NCBI RefSeq assembly: GCF_028858725.1
Contig: NC_084759.1
Location: forward strand, 174,699,770 to 174,763,769
Source: Colius striatus
Lineage: Eukaryota > Chordata > Aves > Coliiformes > Coliidae
DNA length: 64,000 bases
Direction of reading: 5' to 3'
Shown: positions 38,701 through 53,130 of the stretch, one piece after another
Layout of the letters: every line of letters starts with the position of its first letter
How positions within the stretch are numbered: position 1 is the stretch's first letter
Made by a program: the position numbers and the translations under genes
The notes under the pieces: generated by a model
What the model was told of the DNA's origin: nothing
Seen by the model: only the letters and a program-made list of their open reading frames with translations
Database searches by the model: none

Positions 38701-39609
38701 CTGTAGATATAAATCCCAATCTTAGTGTTCTATTAATACATTTCTAAACTGAGTATCGCTATTCCAGTTAATTTCAAATTGTTAAATTCAGTCATATAGA
38801 TTTTAAATGAGCTGTCCCCAAGGAAGGATGTGAAAGCTAACTTACTTCCTCTTCAAATGAAAACCAGACAGCCCTTTCTGTTCACAGAAAAACAACATGA
38901 ATCACACTTTATTTTGTTGAAGTACTCTGTGGAAAACACTATGATTTAGAGGTGCTTAGAAAGATTATTCTCACTAGCTCCACGAACCATCAATACTTTA
39001 CTCTGTGTTCCCTATGAGGGATTTGGTTTTTTCTCAGAAGGAGAGTAGAAAACATAAGAAGAAAGATCACAACTTTTCCAAAAGATTTGAATAATGAAAA
39101 GGGAAAAAAAAAACCCTTTGTTGTACAGTTGTGACACCAAGTTACTGGTCAACAGATGTCACTTCTGGGTTCTTTCAAAGACTTTCTTAGTGACTCTCAC
39201 TCATATAAGTCCAAATCTCTCTGGGCCCCAAGCCCATACGTTAAGTGGGGGTAACAGAAATACCATCTTTGTGAACCTGTAGACATAGTTCCTTAGTGTA
39301 ACAGCTGTCTTCTACTAAGTCCATGTCAGGTATCTAGGATATTATTGACCTCTTATCCAGACTGACACCACTGTATGATGTAGACAACATCATAACACTT
39401 AGTGCAGATTCAGTTAACCTCAGTCACAAATAAAATAGTGTCTGAGCATAACTTAATTTGACCGTGCCCCTGTATGTACTTCAGATGGGCAACTGCTTGC
39501 AGAAGAAATACTGATGTATAAGGAGGCTAAGAAATAGTTTCTCATGAGATCTTAGGCACTTAAGTTAGACGTCAGTGGTTATTAAACACCTATGTGCAAA
39601 CTGCAAGTC
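35744..39609. other. AT-rich stretch without recognised features
   Basis: No exon, RNA gene or repeat family is recognised. The sequence is strongly AT-rich with A-runs (for example 36529-36541). The short open frames on both strands do not resemble known proteins. Confidence 0.6.
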
Positions 39610-40562
39610 TTGAAACACCATCAGTGATGAGTGGCATTCCTCGGAGGTCTGTACTGGAACCAGTAAAGTTTACTATCTTTCTCAATGACATAGACAATCT
39701 GGGATCAAGTGCACCATTGGGAAATTTGCAGATGATATGAAGATGAGTGGAGCAATTGACATGCCTGAGGAAAGAGATGCCATCCAGAGGGAACTGGACA
39801 AGCTCAAGAAGTGGGCCCATGTCAATTTCATGAGGTTCAACAAGGCCAAGTGCAAGGGCCTGCACATGGGTTGGGACAACCCTCATATCAATACAGGCCA
39901 GGGGGTGAGTGGATTAAGAGCAGCCTTGAGGAGAAGGACTTGGGGATACTAGTGGATGAAAAACTGGACATGATCCAGCAATGTGCTCTTGCAGTCCAGA
40001 AAACCAACCATATCCTGGGCTGCATCAAAAGAAGTGTGGCCAGTAGGTCGAGGGAGGTGATTCTGCCCCTCTTGGGTGAGATCTGACCAAATCTGCATCC
40101 AGCTCTGGAGTCCTCAGCATAGGAAAGATGTGGACACACTGGAGCGAGTCCAGAGGAGGCATGCAGAAATGATCAGATTGATGGAGCACCTCTCCTATGA
40201 GGACAGGCTGAGAGAGTTGGGGTTGTTCAGCCTGGAGAAGAGAAGGCTCCAGAGAGACTTTATTGTGGTCTTTCAGTACTATAAGAGGGCTTAAAAGAAA
40301 GACAACAGACTTTCTAGCAGTATCTATTGCAAGAGGATTCAGATTGGATACAAGGAAGAAATTTTTTATTATGAGAGTGGGGAAACACTGGAACAGGTTG
40401 CCCAGAGAGATAGTAGAGGATGTATTCCAAGAAGCACTCAAGATCAGGTTGGATGGGGCTCTGAGAAACCTGATCTAGTTGGTGTGCCTGCTTATTGCAG
40501 GGGGTTTGGACTAGACGGTCTTTAAAAGTCCCTTCCAACCAAAACTATTCTATGATTCTATC
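39610..40562 (+). mobile_element. CR1 LINE, 5'-truncated older copy
   Basis: About 950 bases of plus-strand CR1, entering ORF2 within the reverse transcriptase (a decayed form of the [10 protein letters not shown] motif near 39625, INDID-like residues near 39690, a decayed ADD region near 39730) and ending with CTAGACGGTCTTTAAAAGTCC and CTATTCTATGATTCTA. ORF2 is broken into several frames (39737-39952, 39811-40086, 40076-40294, 40263-40478) by shifts near 39920, 40080 and 40280. It is more diverged than the 8431 and 26317 copies and belongs to another subfamily. Confidence 0.92.
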
Positions 40563-43500
40563 TTTCCTGTTGCCTAATGCTTTATGCACCTATGTCTTTG
40601 TCAGCAGAGGTCTTCAGTACACTATCTATTGTCTGCATGTGACCCAAAGCCACCAGCTACTGTTCTGTATTTATGGTGCCACTGTGCATGCCTCCTAGTG
40701 CTGCATGGCACATGGACACACTCCTTACACCTGTATGAGCAAGCACTGGAGGAAGTATTGCAACAGCTGCTGTTTCACTTAGAGGAGGAAGTGAAAAGTC
40801 CTGTCACACAATAGCTTAGCAATTACAGCAGATAAGGAAAACCTGCCCCTAAATCCCAAGCAAATGTAAACCCATCTCTGCCACCTCTCAGAGACAGGCT
40901 AAAGTGGCAGCTGAGGCCATGCAGCAGTAAAGGTGTCCCTGAAGTAGTCACACTGCACATGGCATAAGTGAGAACCCTGTAATTTGAGTGCAAGAAAGAT
41001 CCTGAGTGACTCTGCAGTTCAGGGGTCACACAGTGGCTAGGAAGGCAGAACATCTGAGTTCCCAAACCTGCTCTAGGTACGACAATACATAAACAGCTTT
41101 GTGTCATCCATGGGAGAAGAATAGGTGAAGCAAATCTCAAGTATTCACATATACTCATTCAAACACATGTACACATATATAAATTTGTCCTAAGAAAAAC
41201 AAGTGACTACACATCATTTTCAGGCTAATAGTGAATGTATTCTAACTCTAGCAAAGACTCGTGAGTGGAGAAAGGCTCCACCTACAATCTAAAGTAAGCT
41301 CCAAGTATGAGTAAAGAAATGAGGGTCAGAATATACTTCATAATAAAGAAAAACTGGGAAAAACCAAGGACAGATGGTCAGAGGTCTGCAACAGGTTTCA
41401 TGCAAGGAAACAATCAAATAATTCAGGACTCTACAGTCTGGGAAACAGATGACTCTGAAATGTGGCAGAAGTGTGTAATAATGTGACATAGAAAGGTTAG
41501 TCTGAAACCAGTTTTGTACTGCATGTACCAATTCACAAGTGAAGAATATCAAATGAAGCTCCAAATATGAGTTCAAACTGAATTCCAAAGTGCAGTTCTC
41601 ATGAAATGGGTCAAATTCCTCACAAGGAACATCAAAGATACTAGAAGCAGATATGGGCTTAAGCAGCAATGAGATCGCCTCTTCATGTATTGTTCCCTAG
41701 CCACCCGCTTAAGATTACTGGTAGTTTGGAGGCAGGAGTATGTTTTAATTCAGGAAAAAGAACAATCATTCTCCTATATCACAAATTTCACAGTCAAGTT
41801 CTCTGGATCTGGGAAAATTGCAGGAGTCAGCCTACCTGAAGTGCTAGCGATGAGGCTCCCTCTCAAAAAGCATCTTCATGATCAGAATGCCTCTCTGTCA
41901 GATAAGTACCATACACAGCCTGCTGGGCTGGGTAAACCCTTATTCTGACCAAGCACAGACCTTCTTGTGTTTATCCAAAACACCATGGCGTCTCTGTTGA
42001 TTACCAGAGTCTACTGATATTGACCATCACTATCAACTTGTTTCAGTATCTAACTCCACGCACGTGCCTGCTTTGGCACCCACTTGATAGGTACTGCTCA
42101 CCAAGAAGATGCATTGACATTGCAGGTTTCAGTGCCATAAGCCTTTGCTTCTGTTTGGAACTAAAACTTTTAGCCAGCTTCATGTTGCTTAGTAGGTGGT
42201 CCAACATCTGAAACCCATTAGGCTGATAAGACTCTAAGCTGGAAGCATAGACATTATGTAAAGTGGAGAAAAACGTCCATGAGGAACCCACTAGAAACCC
42301 CTGAGTAGTTGCAAGTTACCTAGAGGCAGCCAATAGGAAATAAATTTTTAAAAGAAAACACTAAAGGGCACCCTCTGGGGTTTAGATACACTAAGAACTT
42401 CCAATGAGTCAGATCCTAAAAGACAAACGAGCCTATCAGAAGCAAGGCATAGTGCTGAAATAAATACTCAACTATGATCTTGTAGCTTTCAAAGTTATCC
42501 AGGTTTTACAACCTGTCTAAGTATCTAGATAGCACAGAAAGTGTCAACGTGTTATTTTGGATCTTGCCCTTCACGCAAACATGTCTTGAGAGGAGAATCA
42601 GTTAGCCAAACAGAAAGAGCCTGATGAAAACTTAATTAAAGTAGATGGAAATAACTCCATTGTACATCCTGCTCCGGGAATATATGAACCTTATGGAGTT
42701 TGAGTTTTTGTGAACCTAAGGGATTTTTAAACTCTCCAAGGACTTGCAAAATGAATTTTGTCTCTTTTTACTCTGTCATTTAAACTCATCGTTTGTTTTA
42801 TTTCATATAAGGATAATTTAATTTTTTAAAAACCACAAAAAATGTTTTTCTAGCTACAGACAATCATGTGCAATGTATTAAGGACAGAACAGCCTCCAAA
42901 CCCAAGGTTTGGCACAGTCCCCATCCTTAAAGAGACATATTTACAAAAACTGGGATTTTTTTTCTTTTCCTTTTTTTCTGCTGCTTTCCCAGGATGTCTC
43001 TTTCTTTTTCACAGAGTCAGTTCTCTGTTTGTTTTGTCACCCTGTTTTTCGTCATATATATTTCTGTCTTCTCTGTATTTCATAGTCACTCTTAAGAAGG
43101 TAAGTAAGATGTGCTCCCAGTATCACTGGAGTCAAAGTCAAAACCTTTAATTAATAATATTTCAGTAGGTTTGAAATCTGTCAGAATGTTTTAGCCCACA
43201 TCTTATAAGAACAGGATGTCCATGGATTATTTCCAGCACTCTCTCTTGTGAGTTTATCGCTTCTGATTCCGAAGCATGGCACTTTGAACAACACCAGGCC
43301 AAACCTTCAAAAAGTATACACTCAAATTAAATTTTGAACTTCTTTGAGTGTCTTCATGCTCCTGTTTGCATTCACTCATCATGAATATGCCAATACATGA
43401 AATGATGCCAGAACTGATCAGAGTAAGAAGTTAATTTTAACTAAAAACACATTAAAAATTAAACAGATGGGAAGGACACAGAGATCAGAATTTTTTTTAT

Positions 43501-44727
43501 GAAATTTGAAATAGTTGTAAACACTTAATGAGGATTTCTTTAAGAAAAAAAAAAAAATTACCCAGCTGTCTATCTGGATCACAAATCTGAGCACAAATAT
43601 TGATAATTCTCTTTATCAGAGAAAGAGCTGTATTAATGGTTAGTTCAGCTGCTCTGAAGCAACAGCCAAATCTCCAAGACTACCAACCATGAGCACCAGG
43701 AGGAACCTGAAAACTAAACCTGGCTTCTGTTATCATCATAAATCATCATGCACACCATCAGTAGTGGTACATACCTCAAATCTTACCATTCCTCCCATAA
43801 AACTATCTTAAACTCTAGGAGGTTTATCTAATATTATTCATCCTGGGACACTTTAGTAACATCATAATATCTGTGTGAATGATGGAGTGACAGCCTCTTG
43901 TTTCTAACCAGCTTCCTTCCTCAGAGACTGATAATTCAAGGTCCAACAGCATCTTACAAACTAAAGAAAGGAAACTTGAATACTTATAAAGCAAGATAAT
44001 TTCCAAATAATAGTTAATAAAGTGCTATCAGAGGCATAAATTTCACAAGCCACATTTTTTACATAAAAAGCAAACAGAAAGTGCATTCTCATATCAGCAA
44101 ATAATATTCCTGAGCCTGGTTTGCACAAAAGATGCAGTTTATTGGTTCTTTCTTGTGTCACAAAATACGGAGTAGTTCACAGGCTACGCTGATTCAAATG
44201 TCCATATTTTGAAAGACTGCAACTGCTTCTCCAGACTGTGAAACAAAATCCTTTCCTAATGTTCCAATGCAGAGCCTCATGCCTACCTGACCATCAGGTC
44301 AGTGTCAGCCTCTCTGAACTAGCTTAAACATTCAGGTAAAAAAAGAGAAGGTGTGCACTGATTTGGCGTATACTTTATTTCAGACACATATACATTTAGA
44401 AACATTTCTTTCTTCTGAGATATTGCCAGAAACCAAGTAGATTTTGATCTGAATACACTTTTTTATTGCCTTTTTGAAGAAAAGTCAGACAACACAGGTC
44501 AATCTAATTCTCAGCTTACAGTTTTTTTTAAAGTACAGTGATAAACTTGCTACTACTGACAGTAGCATTAGCATTTGCCTGTTACTGTGTTGCCTGGAAG
44601 TCCTTGGCAATCCAGATTCCGCCTGTCTAAATGCTGCAAACAGGACTTTGTGAAGAAGGTCAGTATTAACCGGGATTATTAGAATTAGCTGTAACCAGAA
44701 CCAGTGCTCAAAGCAAACTACTAACAA
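40563..44727. other. AT-rich stretch without recognised features
   Basis: No coding exon or repeat family is recognised. There are T-rich (42957-42980) and A-rich (about 43544-43557) runs. The small open frames are unremarkable. Confidence 0.6.
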
Positions 44728-44928
44728 ACTACTTTACTGTAAGGATGACAGAGCCCTGGCACAAGCTGCCCAGTGAGGGTGTGGACTCTTCTTCTCTGGA
44801 GGTTTTCAAAATCTGACTGGACACATTCCTGTGTGACCTGATCTAGGTGGACCTGCTTTAGCAGAGGGGGTTGGACTGGATGATCTTTAGAGGTCCTTTC
44901 CAACCCCTAGCACTCTGTGATTCTGTGA
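44728..44928 (+). mobile_element. CR1 LINE, short 3' end
   Basis: Roughly 200 bases of the CR1 3' end on the plus strand: CTTTACTGTAAGGATGAC, TTCTCTGGAGGTTTTCAAAA, CTGTGTGACCTGATCTAGGTGGACCTGC, GGTTGGACTGGATGATC, AGAGGTCCTTTCCAACCCCTAG, then two short ATTCTGTG repeats. It includes the last codons of ORF2 and the 3' UTR. It is strongly 5'-truncated, which is usual for CR1. Confidence 0.93.
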
Positions 44929-47900
44929 AAATTTTGGAAAATCTTGAGCCCACATTCAATCTAGCTGCTTCAGCCACTTCTATGGTAATCACTTAGTCTG
45001 CATTTTTTAAAACCTTAAGTTTCTAACTCTGACTGGCTTTAAACTGGAGCCCCTTTTCCTCTCAAAATCCCAAGACAGAATCAACAGAAACAATGAAGAA
45101 GAAGAGGACGTTATTCTGCTTATAAAGTATTAACTGAACATAGAATAAGGACAAAATATAAAGAAACTGCAGTTTTATATATCGAAGGCAGTAAACCACC
45201 TACATCTGAAAAGTCCTTTTTTTCTCCAGAAGCAAAGAGGAGGCTGTAAGCACAAATGGTAACAATATGAACAAAACGGGTAGAACTCTGTCTCCTAATA
45301 GTTAATAACCATCTTGCATTGGTGTACTTGCATAATCTCAAAACAATTCATTATTGAGAAATGAACACAAATTATTTCATTTACAAATATGACAGACAGA
45401 ATATTTCTGTATTACTTCACAGGAGGTTCCTTTCCTTTACAAAATGCTACGACTCCAGTCAGCAAACAATACAGTTTTGTGACCTAGTTACCCAACCTCA
45501 CATGTAAAGTAATAAACCTTGTGACACATTGCTCTTGCTCCATAAACTCTCCCACAAATAAAGGACTTTTGACGATGAAGAAGCCAAATAAAGGACTTTT
45601 GACGATAAGGAAGCAGTGTCTTTGATTTTCCTTGAGCAAATATTTGTTAGTTCTCCCACATTTCTGTGCTACCATGAATCTATAGAGGAGATCTGAGGTG
45701 ATGGCACAGATTTCACAAAATATATTACAAAATGCTTACATTGTAAATTACTCTGTACCCACAGTTAAAAAGGACAGGTAGCAGCTTGCTGCTCTGCTAT
45801 AGGAGAACCTGCAACATTGATGCAAAATAATGAAAGGAAATAAGCATTTTGCAGGACCTGATCTTGCAAGCTGTTGAATCACCACCAATGATTTCCATGG
45901 GAATGTTTGTGTTTAAAGTTAAAAACATGCTTAAGATCTTTGCCAAGTCAAAGCCAGAGAACTCAGCTTCTTGCAGCATTTACATTTCTCCTCATTTGAA
46001 GCTACAAAGATCTTGACACTCCTTCAATTAGTTGATGTATTCTAGACATAAGGAAGTTAGAACAACATACTTTCCTTTTCACTTACGACTATGCTTTTTT
46101 TTCCTATGTGCCTAAATACTTTGTTTTAAGAAAACTCGTCCTCTGCCTAACCCAAAAATAACTCATTAAGACATTATTCTATTTCATAACTAATTAAAGC
46201 GAGTACTTTGAGTATGTAATTTACCATGTGCTTTATCTGATTGTGTTCAATGTGTCTAACCTTTTAATCAAAAGGTGAAATAGTTTTATCTGTAGTGAAA
46301 ACATGACATGATTACTAGCACTGATTTACTTTCTAAAATCCATAAGAACTGTTTGTACCCAAGTTTTACAACTGTATTGTGAGTCACCTTCCTAGCACAG
46401 AGATGTCATCAGGTTTATGACACTATGTTTTCTTTTTCTTGCCCCCATTTCCGTTTTGGCTTTAACTGAACAGTTTAACCTTAGACTTTCCCCATTGCTT
46501 CCTGTGTTACATCCATGCTGCTGAGAACTCCTAGTGCTGATCTCTTAACCTCTTGCATTCATGTTTACTATGTATTGCATGTCATTACTAAAATCAGTAA
46601 CACTTTCTTGGAAACATTTTTAAAGTTATTGAAGTGTTTTGGACTGCTGCCTGTTAATAATCTGCCTACAAAAAATACTGTAAATCAATGCCTTGGCCAG
46701 TTGAACTATGATTGTTGCACACATTATTGGTGTTATCTAACGTTCTCATTCTCAAATGACCAGGATTATGTTGCAACAGGAACTTCACAAATGCAGGAAG
46801 AAATAGTACAAAAGAACACGCTGTTGACCAGATGCTACAAGTTTTAAAACTCTTTAACCAAAAGGACACATGACTTTCATCAATGAACAATGTTGTAACA
46901 GTTCTCATACTCTTGACTGGGGTCAAAACAGTTTTTAGGAGCAACTTTTTTTACTGAAGCTAAAATGTTAAGTCAATGCTTTAGTTCTTCTGCTTCTAAG
47001 TAGAAAATTTCAAATGCAGGTGGCCACAATAATTTGATTTAATACATTATACTGCAATGTACTCTGGATCTTAAAGCCAAAGACAAAATTTGGATGCTCT
47101 TGTTTTGTCATGGTGAAAAGCATAATAAATGTGCATATTTTCAGAATAGTTGTGCTTTTAAAAGTTGAACAAAATGTCCTACACAGTCTTTCAGATAATG
47201 TAGAGAACATTTCAACATATATCTCCTAGAACTATTTGAGAAATTATCATCTCAGTGGTTGCTTCATTTGTCACTGGCTTCAGTGGCTAAACCAGTTTAA
47301 AAAGCTTGGGCTTCTCCTGTTTCACCACTTCAGTTCACTCCAGCAATACTCACAGAGCTGTTGGTGGGGCTCTGTGAGAAGGTCGGTTGCTGGAAGGATT
47401 TAGGTAAAGAATAACCTTATATTGTGGTATAGGGATAGGAATGAGAAATGACATACAAAGAGCCAGGACGTCTTTAACCTACATTATCTTTACAACTCAG
47501 ACTAACATGCCGAGAAATAGTCTCCTGTGGCTGGGGAGAAGCACTGGGGAGGTGTGAAGAACTCTGATGCAAGCTCCTAACACCTATAGTGAAGGGGAGA
47601 AGGCATAAAATCTTTAGCAGCAGTTGTGACATCCAAAGGCAAGTAATTACAGGCATTAAAGAGGTTACAAACTCATGCCCCCACCCCAAAGTCTACAAAC
47701 CATAGCTAAAAACTTCCTCTCTTTCTCAGGACTGCTTGTTCCTTCAGAGGTTGTGATACTACTATTTCAGTGATGTTGCTGTTACTTTACATTTTTTTCT
47801 TAACTGAAAAATGCACTGAAGGTGAGACTAGACTTAAAGAAAACACAGTCAGACAAACTTCTTTGGTTCCTGGAGATCCAGTATCAGTGGTTACCCAAGC

Positions 47901-50289
47901 AGACTTCCCCAAGCTGCTTATTCGGGTCTTATCACCCATCCTGGGTGAGACGGCTGCACCTTCCCATCTGCTGACATCACTGTGTGCATAGTCTCCTCTA
48001 ACCCAGTTCTGTCAGAATTGTTACAGGAGGGTTTCTTTAAAGAAAAATCCCTCACTGTGAAGTATTTAAACTGGCTCAAATCATTTTGACAGAATAATGT
48101 TAATGAGTAACCAGACATCCAATTCTGCTGGAGGCTGGGGGTAGTGACAAAAATTTCCAGCCAGAAAAAAGTGGCAGGCAGGTGACAACAGCCTGGATAA
48201 GTCAGCCCCTTCACCTTGTTGGCAGTCACCTTATGTAGGCCAGTCTCATACTGGCTAACAAAGCTAGATCTAACCCTTCAGTTAGTCCTAACTGATGAAT
48301 TTCAGTCAGTCAACAGCATCTGTTACTCAAAAATAAACAAACAAGACAACTCAAGTGTGACCTAGACCAGGCAGTATCTGGATTGGAGGGTAAAGGATAA
48401 AAAAGTAATAGAAAAAAAAACCCCACAAATTTAAAAAATAGAAATTTTGAGCTTTTGTTTCCACATCATAAAGTTTTTAAAAATTGAAAATAGTCATTTA
48501 AGTTTCAACTTCTCATTTCAGTAACAATACTCCTTGAAACAAAAAATATCAACTTTGAATGAGAGTTGCAAAATTATGGGGCAAGATAGTCTCTTAGGAT
48601 GTGCATTTCCAAACTTTAATAAACCATAGAGAGACTATCTTATTGTCTTGGATTTCTCAAGTTTCTTCTTCCGTCAAATATGATTCAGTTGTGGTCATAT
48701 GTCATTGATTTGGTAACTACATTTGCTCTCTTTCAGACTAGTCTTGTATTGAGTTAAATCCAGATCAATTCATTCAAAATTTGGCTGTGCCCGAATTTGA
48801 TTTTTTTGATGGTCAAACTCATGTATTAATTATTCCAACGTTTAAGATACTATGGCTGTGACAGTCAAGAGCAATACAAAGCAAAACATTGCTTTATATC
48901 AGGCTGTATTGTTTTTCACTCAGTAACACAGCAGCAAGAATCAGCCTCACTGAATCATTTGTATCTTAAGGGAAAATTACCTGGCTGGCACATCATTCTT
49001 TCATGTAATTTTTCTATGTCTCACTCCTTTCAAAGGAAATGCAGGGCTATACTTTAGAAACCATGTAACACCTAGCAGCTGTGGTATTTTGGAACCTTAC
49101 TTGCACTAAGTAAGCAAGTATTCCTAAAGGGCTCTTACAAAAATGTAAGTTTAGTCTCAAGAATCCTGCCTTACCATACCTAAGTTATGTATAAGTGTGC
49201 ATTACTTTTGCAGCTAATTTCAACATTGATGACCAGGCAAAACATTTGAAAATGTTTGCTTGTGGGTCTCTACTTTTTCGTATGCTGAGCTAAAGGACAG
49301 AAAGTTTAAGCACCAGGGCAGCTCAAATTGTTTATTTTTTTGTAACTGGCCTTGGAAAAGAGTGCAATCATTATTGGCAAGAACAACAAATTCATCTTCA
49401 TCACAAGCTTAGATAAGGAAAGATTTTACAGGAAGTTGTAGGAAAGAAAAGCAATTTTTGCAGCAAAATGTATTGTCAAAAGACCATTCTTGTTAAGTAA
49501 TTATTTATGGGAAGCTACTGAAATAAATCAATGCAATACAAATGTTAGTTTAAAATATGTGAAATTTTGAAAAAACTTACATGAAACTCAAATGTGTTGG
49601 AGGGCTCATTTTCATGGAGCCCTGATGAAAATGAAAAAAACCCTTGTCTGCATTTTTGAGAAAAATATAATTTCCTAGTGAAACATGCTATTTATAGCAC
49701 TTAAATGAGGAAAAAAATATATATATACTTTCAAAAATTAAAATTACCAAGTTTTTTCCATTCACAGGAAAATATAAACACCATGGTTTACCCCGAGCCC
49801 TACAATGGCTCTAGCCCCTGAATGGTTTTTTTTTTGCCTATGGCAACACTTCTAGTTCCTGCTCATATTTCTCTTTCTTTCTCCCCTACTTAAGAATGCC
49901 TCTTGTTTTTAAAGAAACTAAAGAATTTTTCACAGAACAGCTTAAATTCTGAAAATATTTACACAAAGTTCTAGTACTATTACGTAGGGCTGATTTCCAT
50001 GTCCACATACATAAAGAAGGACTGACCATAGCAAATACAACTCTTCTGCTTTTGTTGAAGAGGCACTAATGCTTCAATCTACTGTCTTTTCAGCTTTGGA
50101 CTTCGTGAGGACCCTTAGCACTGTTGCTGAATATGCTCAGATCTCCCCAGGCCTGGATGGTTTGACACAGCTTTGCTTCAACCCCCTCAATTTATGGCGT
50201 ATTGGTAGAATAATTCACCATGCTTGCACTGTGAGCTTTAATAACGAAGAGTCACTGACCAGGACATTCCATACCCATTACATTGTACA
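44929..50289. other. AT-rich stretch without recognised features
   Basis: No coding exon or repeat family is recognised apart from a 30-bp tandem duplication (45555-45614) and an alternating AT run near 49716. The small frames are unremarkable. Confidence 0.6.
45555..45614. repeat. 30-bp tandem duplication, two near-identical copies
   Basis: The unit CAAATAAAGGACTTTTGACG plus ten further bases (ATGAAGAAGC) occurs at 45555-45584 and again at 45585-45614, with changes only in the last third (ATGAAG against ATAAGG). It is a recent local duplication. Confidence 0.95.
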
Positions 50290-51050
50290 ATACTTACCCC
50301 AAATCTGGCATTTTTCAGTATTTCCATTAATGATTTGTACAATGGAATCAATAGCACTCAGCTTTGCAAAGGACGGAATGTTTGGAAAAGCTGTAAGCCC
50401 AACACAGATGGCAGGATTTGAATTCAGAAGGATGAATTGAAGAAATAAAGAGGACGCATTACTGAAATAAGATGCATGTGGTCATTAAACAAATGGAACA
50501 CATTTAACTGAGGACAAAACCAAAGCACAGCACTTGGGAATAATTGACTGAACAAATATAAAATGGGGATGGCCAAGTAGTAGATCCACAAACAAGATCA
50601 GAGGTTGCAGTGGGGCACAGACTGAACATGCGTCAGTAATGCCAAGGGATTGCTGGAAAAGCAAATATCATCTTGGAAAACCATCAGTAGGAAGGCTTCA
50701 CTCAGACAGAGCACCATCTTTGATCTGAAGTATCATTTCCAGGAATGCCAGAAATCCAATGGGGAGAGTACAAAGGAAAGCAGATAGAGCTCTCCAAGCC
50801 TTGGAAACATTAAGAGGACCAGGTTCTTCATCATCGACAAAGGAGAAGACTGCAGGGAAACATCATAATGGTCTTCAGACTTGTGAAAGGTTACTGCAGA
50901 GAGAACAGACAGTAGGGACTTAAATTGCAATAAGAGAGACTTGGACAAAGCCCTGCCAAGAATGATTTAGGGATCCTTAGATATGCCTTGAGAAAGAGGA
51001 TGGACTATTTGACTTTCAAGGACTGTTGGTTTTCTGTTACTTCTCTAATG
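50290..51050 (+). mobile_element. Very old CR1-like LINE remnant
   Basis: The plus-strand translation shows decayed reverse-transcriptase signatures in the right order: an INDLYNGINST-like block near 50325-50360 (compare [11 protein letters not shown] in the younger copies), a GQNQSTALGNN-like counterpart of the DKCR..LLGRNN block near 50512-50545, and RLNMRQ near 50620 in place of the NMSQQCA block. These are followed by further ORF2 C-terminal traces, LERAQ-like and YEERLREL regions being very weak. Indels and stops interrupt it everywhere. The 3' part (GAGGATGGACTATTTGACT near 50997) still recalls the family tail. It is much older than the other copies. Confidence 0.7.
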
Positions 51051-53130
51051 CAACATTCAATAAAACCTTGTCCCAGAAGCAAAATACAAATATGTCAGCA
51101 GCTTTGGAGACTTTTTTTTTCAGTGTTAATGAATGACAATTGTATATGAATACCCAGGACTATTATAAGTTGCTTCATGGCAAAATGATTCAATAAGCTT
51201 TAGCAAAGTAACTATTGGTTGTGTAGACACAACATTTTAGAATGATGTGTTCACCTCATTCTTCAAAGTAATTTTTTTTCCCACTGGAGAATTTTAGTTA
51301 TAGAGTTAGAACAGATTAATTACTGTAACTATTTCACCACGACCCAGGGAGGAAGGACCATACAACTAATTGGTTGAACAAGCCTCTATGCAACTTTAAG
51401 CACGTAAATAAAACTTGAAATTTCACAATAAGTATTTATTCTATCAAAAATATTGAATATTTTCCTCAATAGTATACTGTCATAAAGATCAAAAGCAGCA
51501 CAGAAAGACTAAAGTTTAGTTATTTTGTGTTTCGTTTCCATTGGAAATGGGAGATTTATTAAAATAGAGAGGCAAGAATATCACTTATTACTCACATAGT
51601 TTTGTACTTAGAGCCCTGGAGAATGGTGAAATACTATACTTGAGAATGCATAAGTCATTACAAAACTCTGCATCAGCTCATCTAAGGAAATTTTGTGACT
51701 GTTTTGCACCACATATTAAAGATATCTGGTTGTAGAAATGAACAAAAATGAGAGGTAGAAAGAAATATTTTTAACTTTGATAGTTCTTTTCCTATACCTC
51801 TTTAATTTACCTAATATGAGCAGCACTTGTTCCAATACCAAGAAAGAAGAAAACTTAGATTTTTATTAGCCTTCATTTTCTTGCAGCTTCACAAGTTTTG
51901 AAGAAAGTAATATTTGTCCCCCTGGACCTGAGGGACTACAAACTTGGGTCCCAATCCCTACCACCTGCATGTCTGTGAGGGACTTGCTGACTCCACTAAT
52001 CCCCATGCAATAAATGTCCCACTGAATGAAGTTAAACCATTAACAAAGGTAGAGCAGATCACACTATTTCGTGTTTCATCTTCTTCTCCCTTCATTCACA
52101 GCTTAGAACACACCGAGTACTTCATCTCAGTCCAGACACAAGAACAGTTACAAGTTACCAGTCACCAGACGGTTGTGATCACAAATTTAGTAATAGATAC
52201 TATGTCCAGAGCTGCACTGGTGAACGACATGTCAGCTTGCTTTATGCATTTCATACAAAACAGCTCGGGTTGTTTAAAATTATCCTGGAAAGCTATTGAT
52301 TCTATACTGAAACAAATGAAGAGACTTCATAGACAGTTTGTGTGTGAGAGCAGTAACACCCCAACATAGCACAGCCTTTCTGCAGTAAGTTTCTTATTGT
52401 GGCATTAATGTGTGTTTGGAACCTGAGACCATGCTTTGCTCAGAAGGATTATAGCTTCAAAGACAGTGGCTAGGAAGAACTGACTGAAGAAACTCCAACT
52501 GCCTACCCACTCAGATTTACACTACCAATTATATTATCTGTTCAGCATTCCTAGCCTCTACATCACTACCCACAGACAGATAAAAAGGCTGAATTAGTCA
52601 TATAAGTTCTGATAATGTTTAAAAGAAACACAGATTGGTTATTGCAGCTGCATACATTTTATGGGTACATAATAACATGAATATTTGTAATTTCTACCAC
52701 TGGAATACTTTTTTAAGTAATTATTCAGCCTTATACAGTGATGATCATCTACATATGGTAGTGTATATGCATGTATCTGTGTGTATACAAGCATGAAACC
52801 TGACAATATTGCAAAGTTCTACAATCTTATGTGCTTTAGAGATACAAGTGTTTGCATGGCCTTGATAACTTATAGAAGTTATCATTCAATAACAAGGAAT
52901 AAAAAACCTCGAGAGAAGAAGTTACACCAAACACATTGGAATGTTTTGAACCCTATAAGCTAATGTAACAGCTTAATGTTCTTCAATACTTTTAGCTTGT
53001 GGATTTCTATTGGTTATGAAGGAAGAACTTTAGAATGCACAGCCTGTTCCCTGGATGCTGGATTTAGATAGACGCTCACATAGAAACCTATTAACTAAGG
53101 TATGTATTCGAAAATAGATCATAATAATCT
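51051..53130. other. AT-rich stretch without recognised features
   Basis: No coding exon or repeat family is recognised. A frame of 141 codons at 51944-52369 is open but lacks an early ATG and resembles nothing I know. Confidence 0.6.

Noticed and set aside
51944..52369. Plus-strand open frame of 141 codons
   Set aside because: No early ATG, no recognisable domain; accepted as chance in a 64 kb window.
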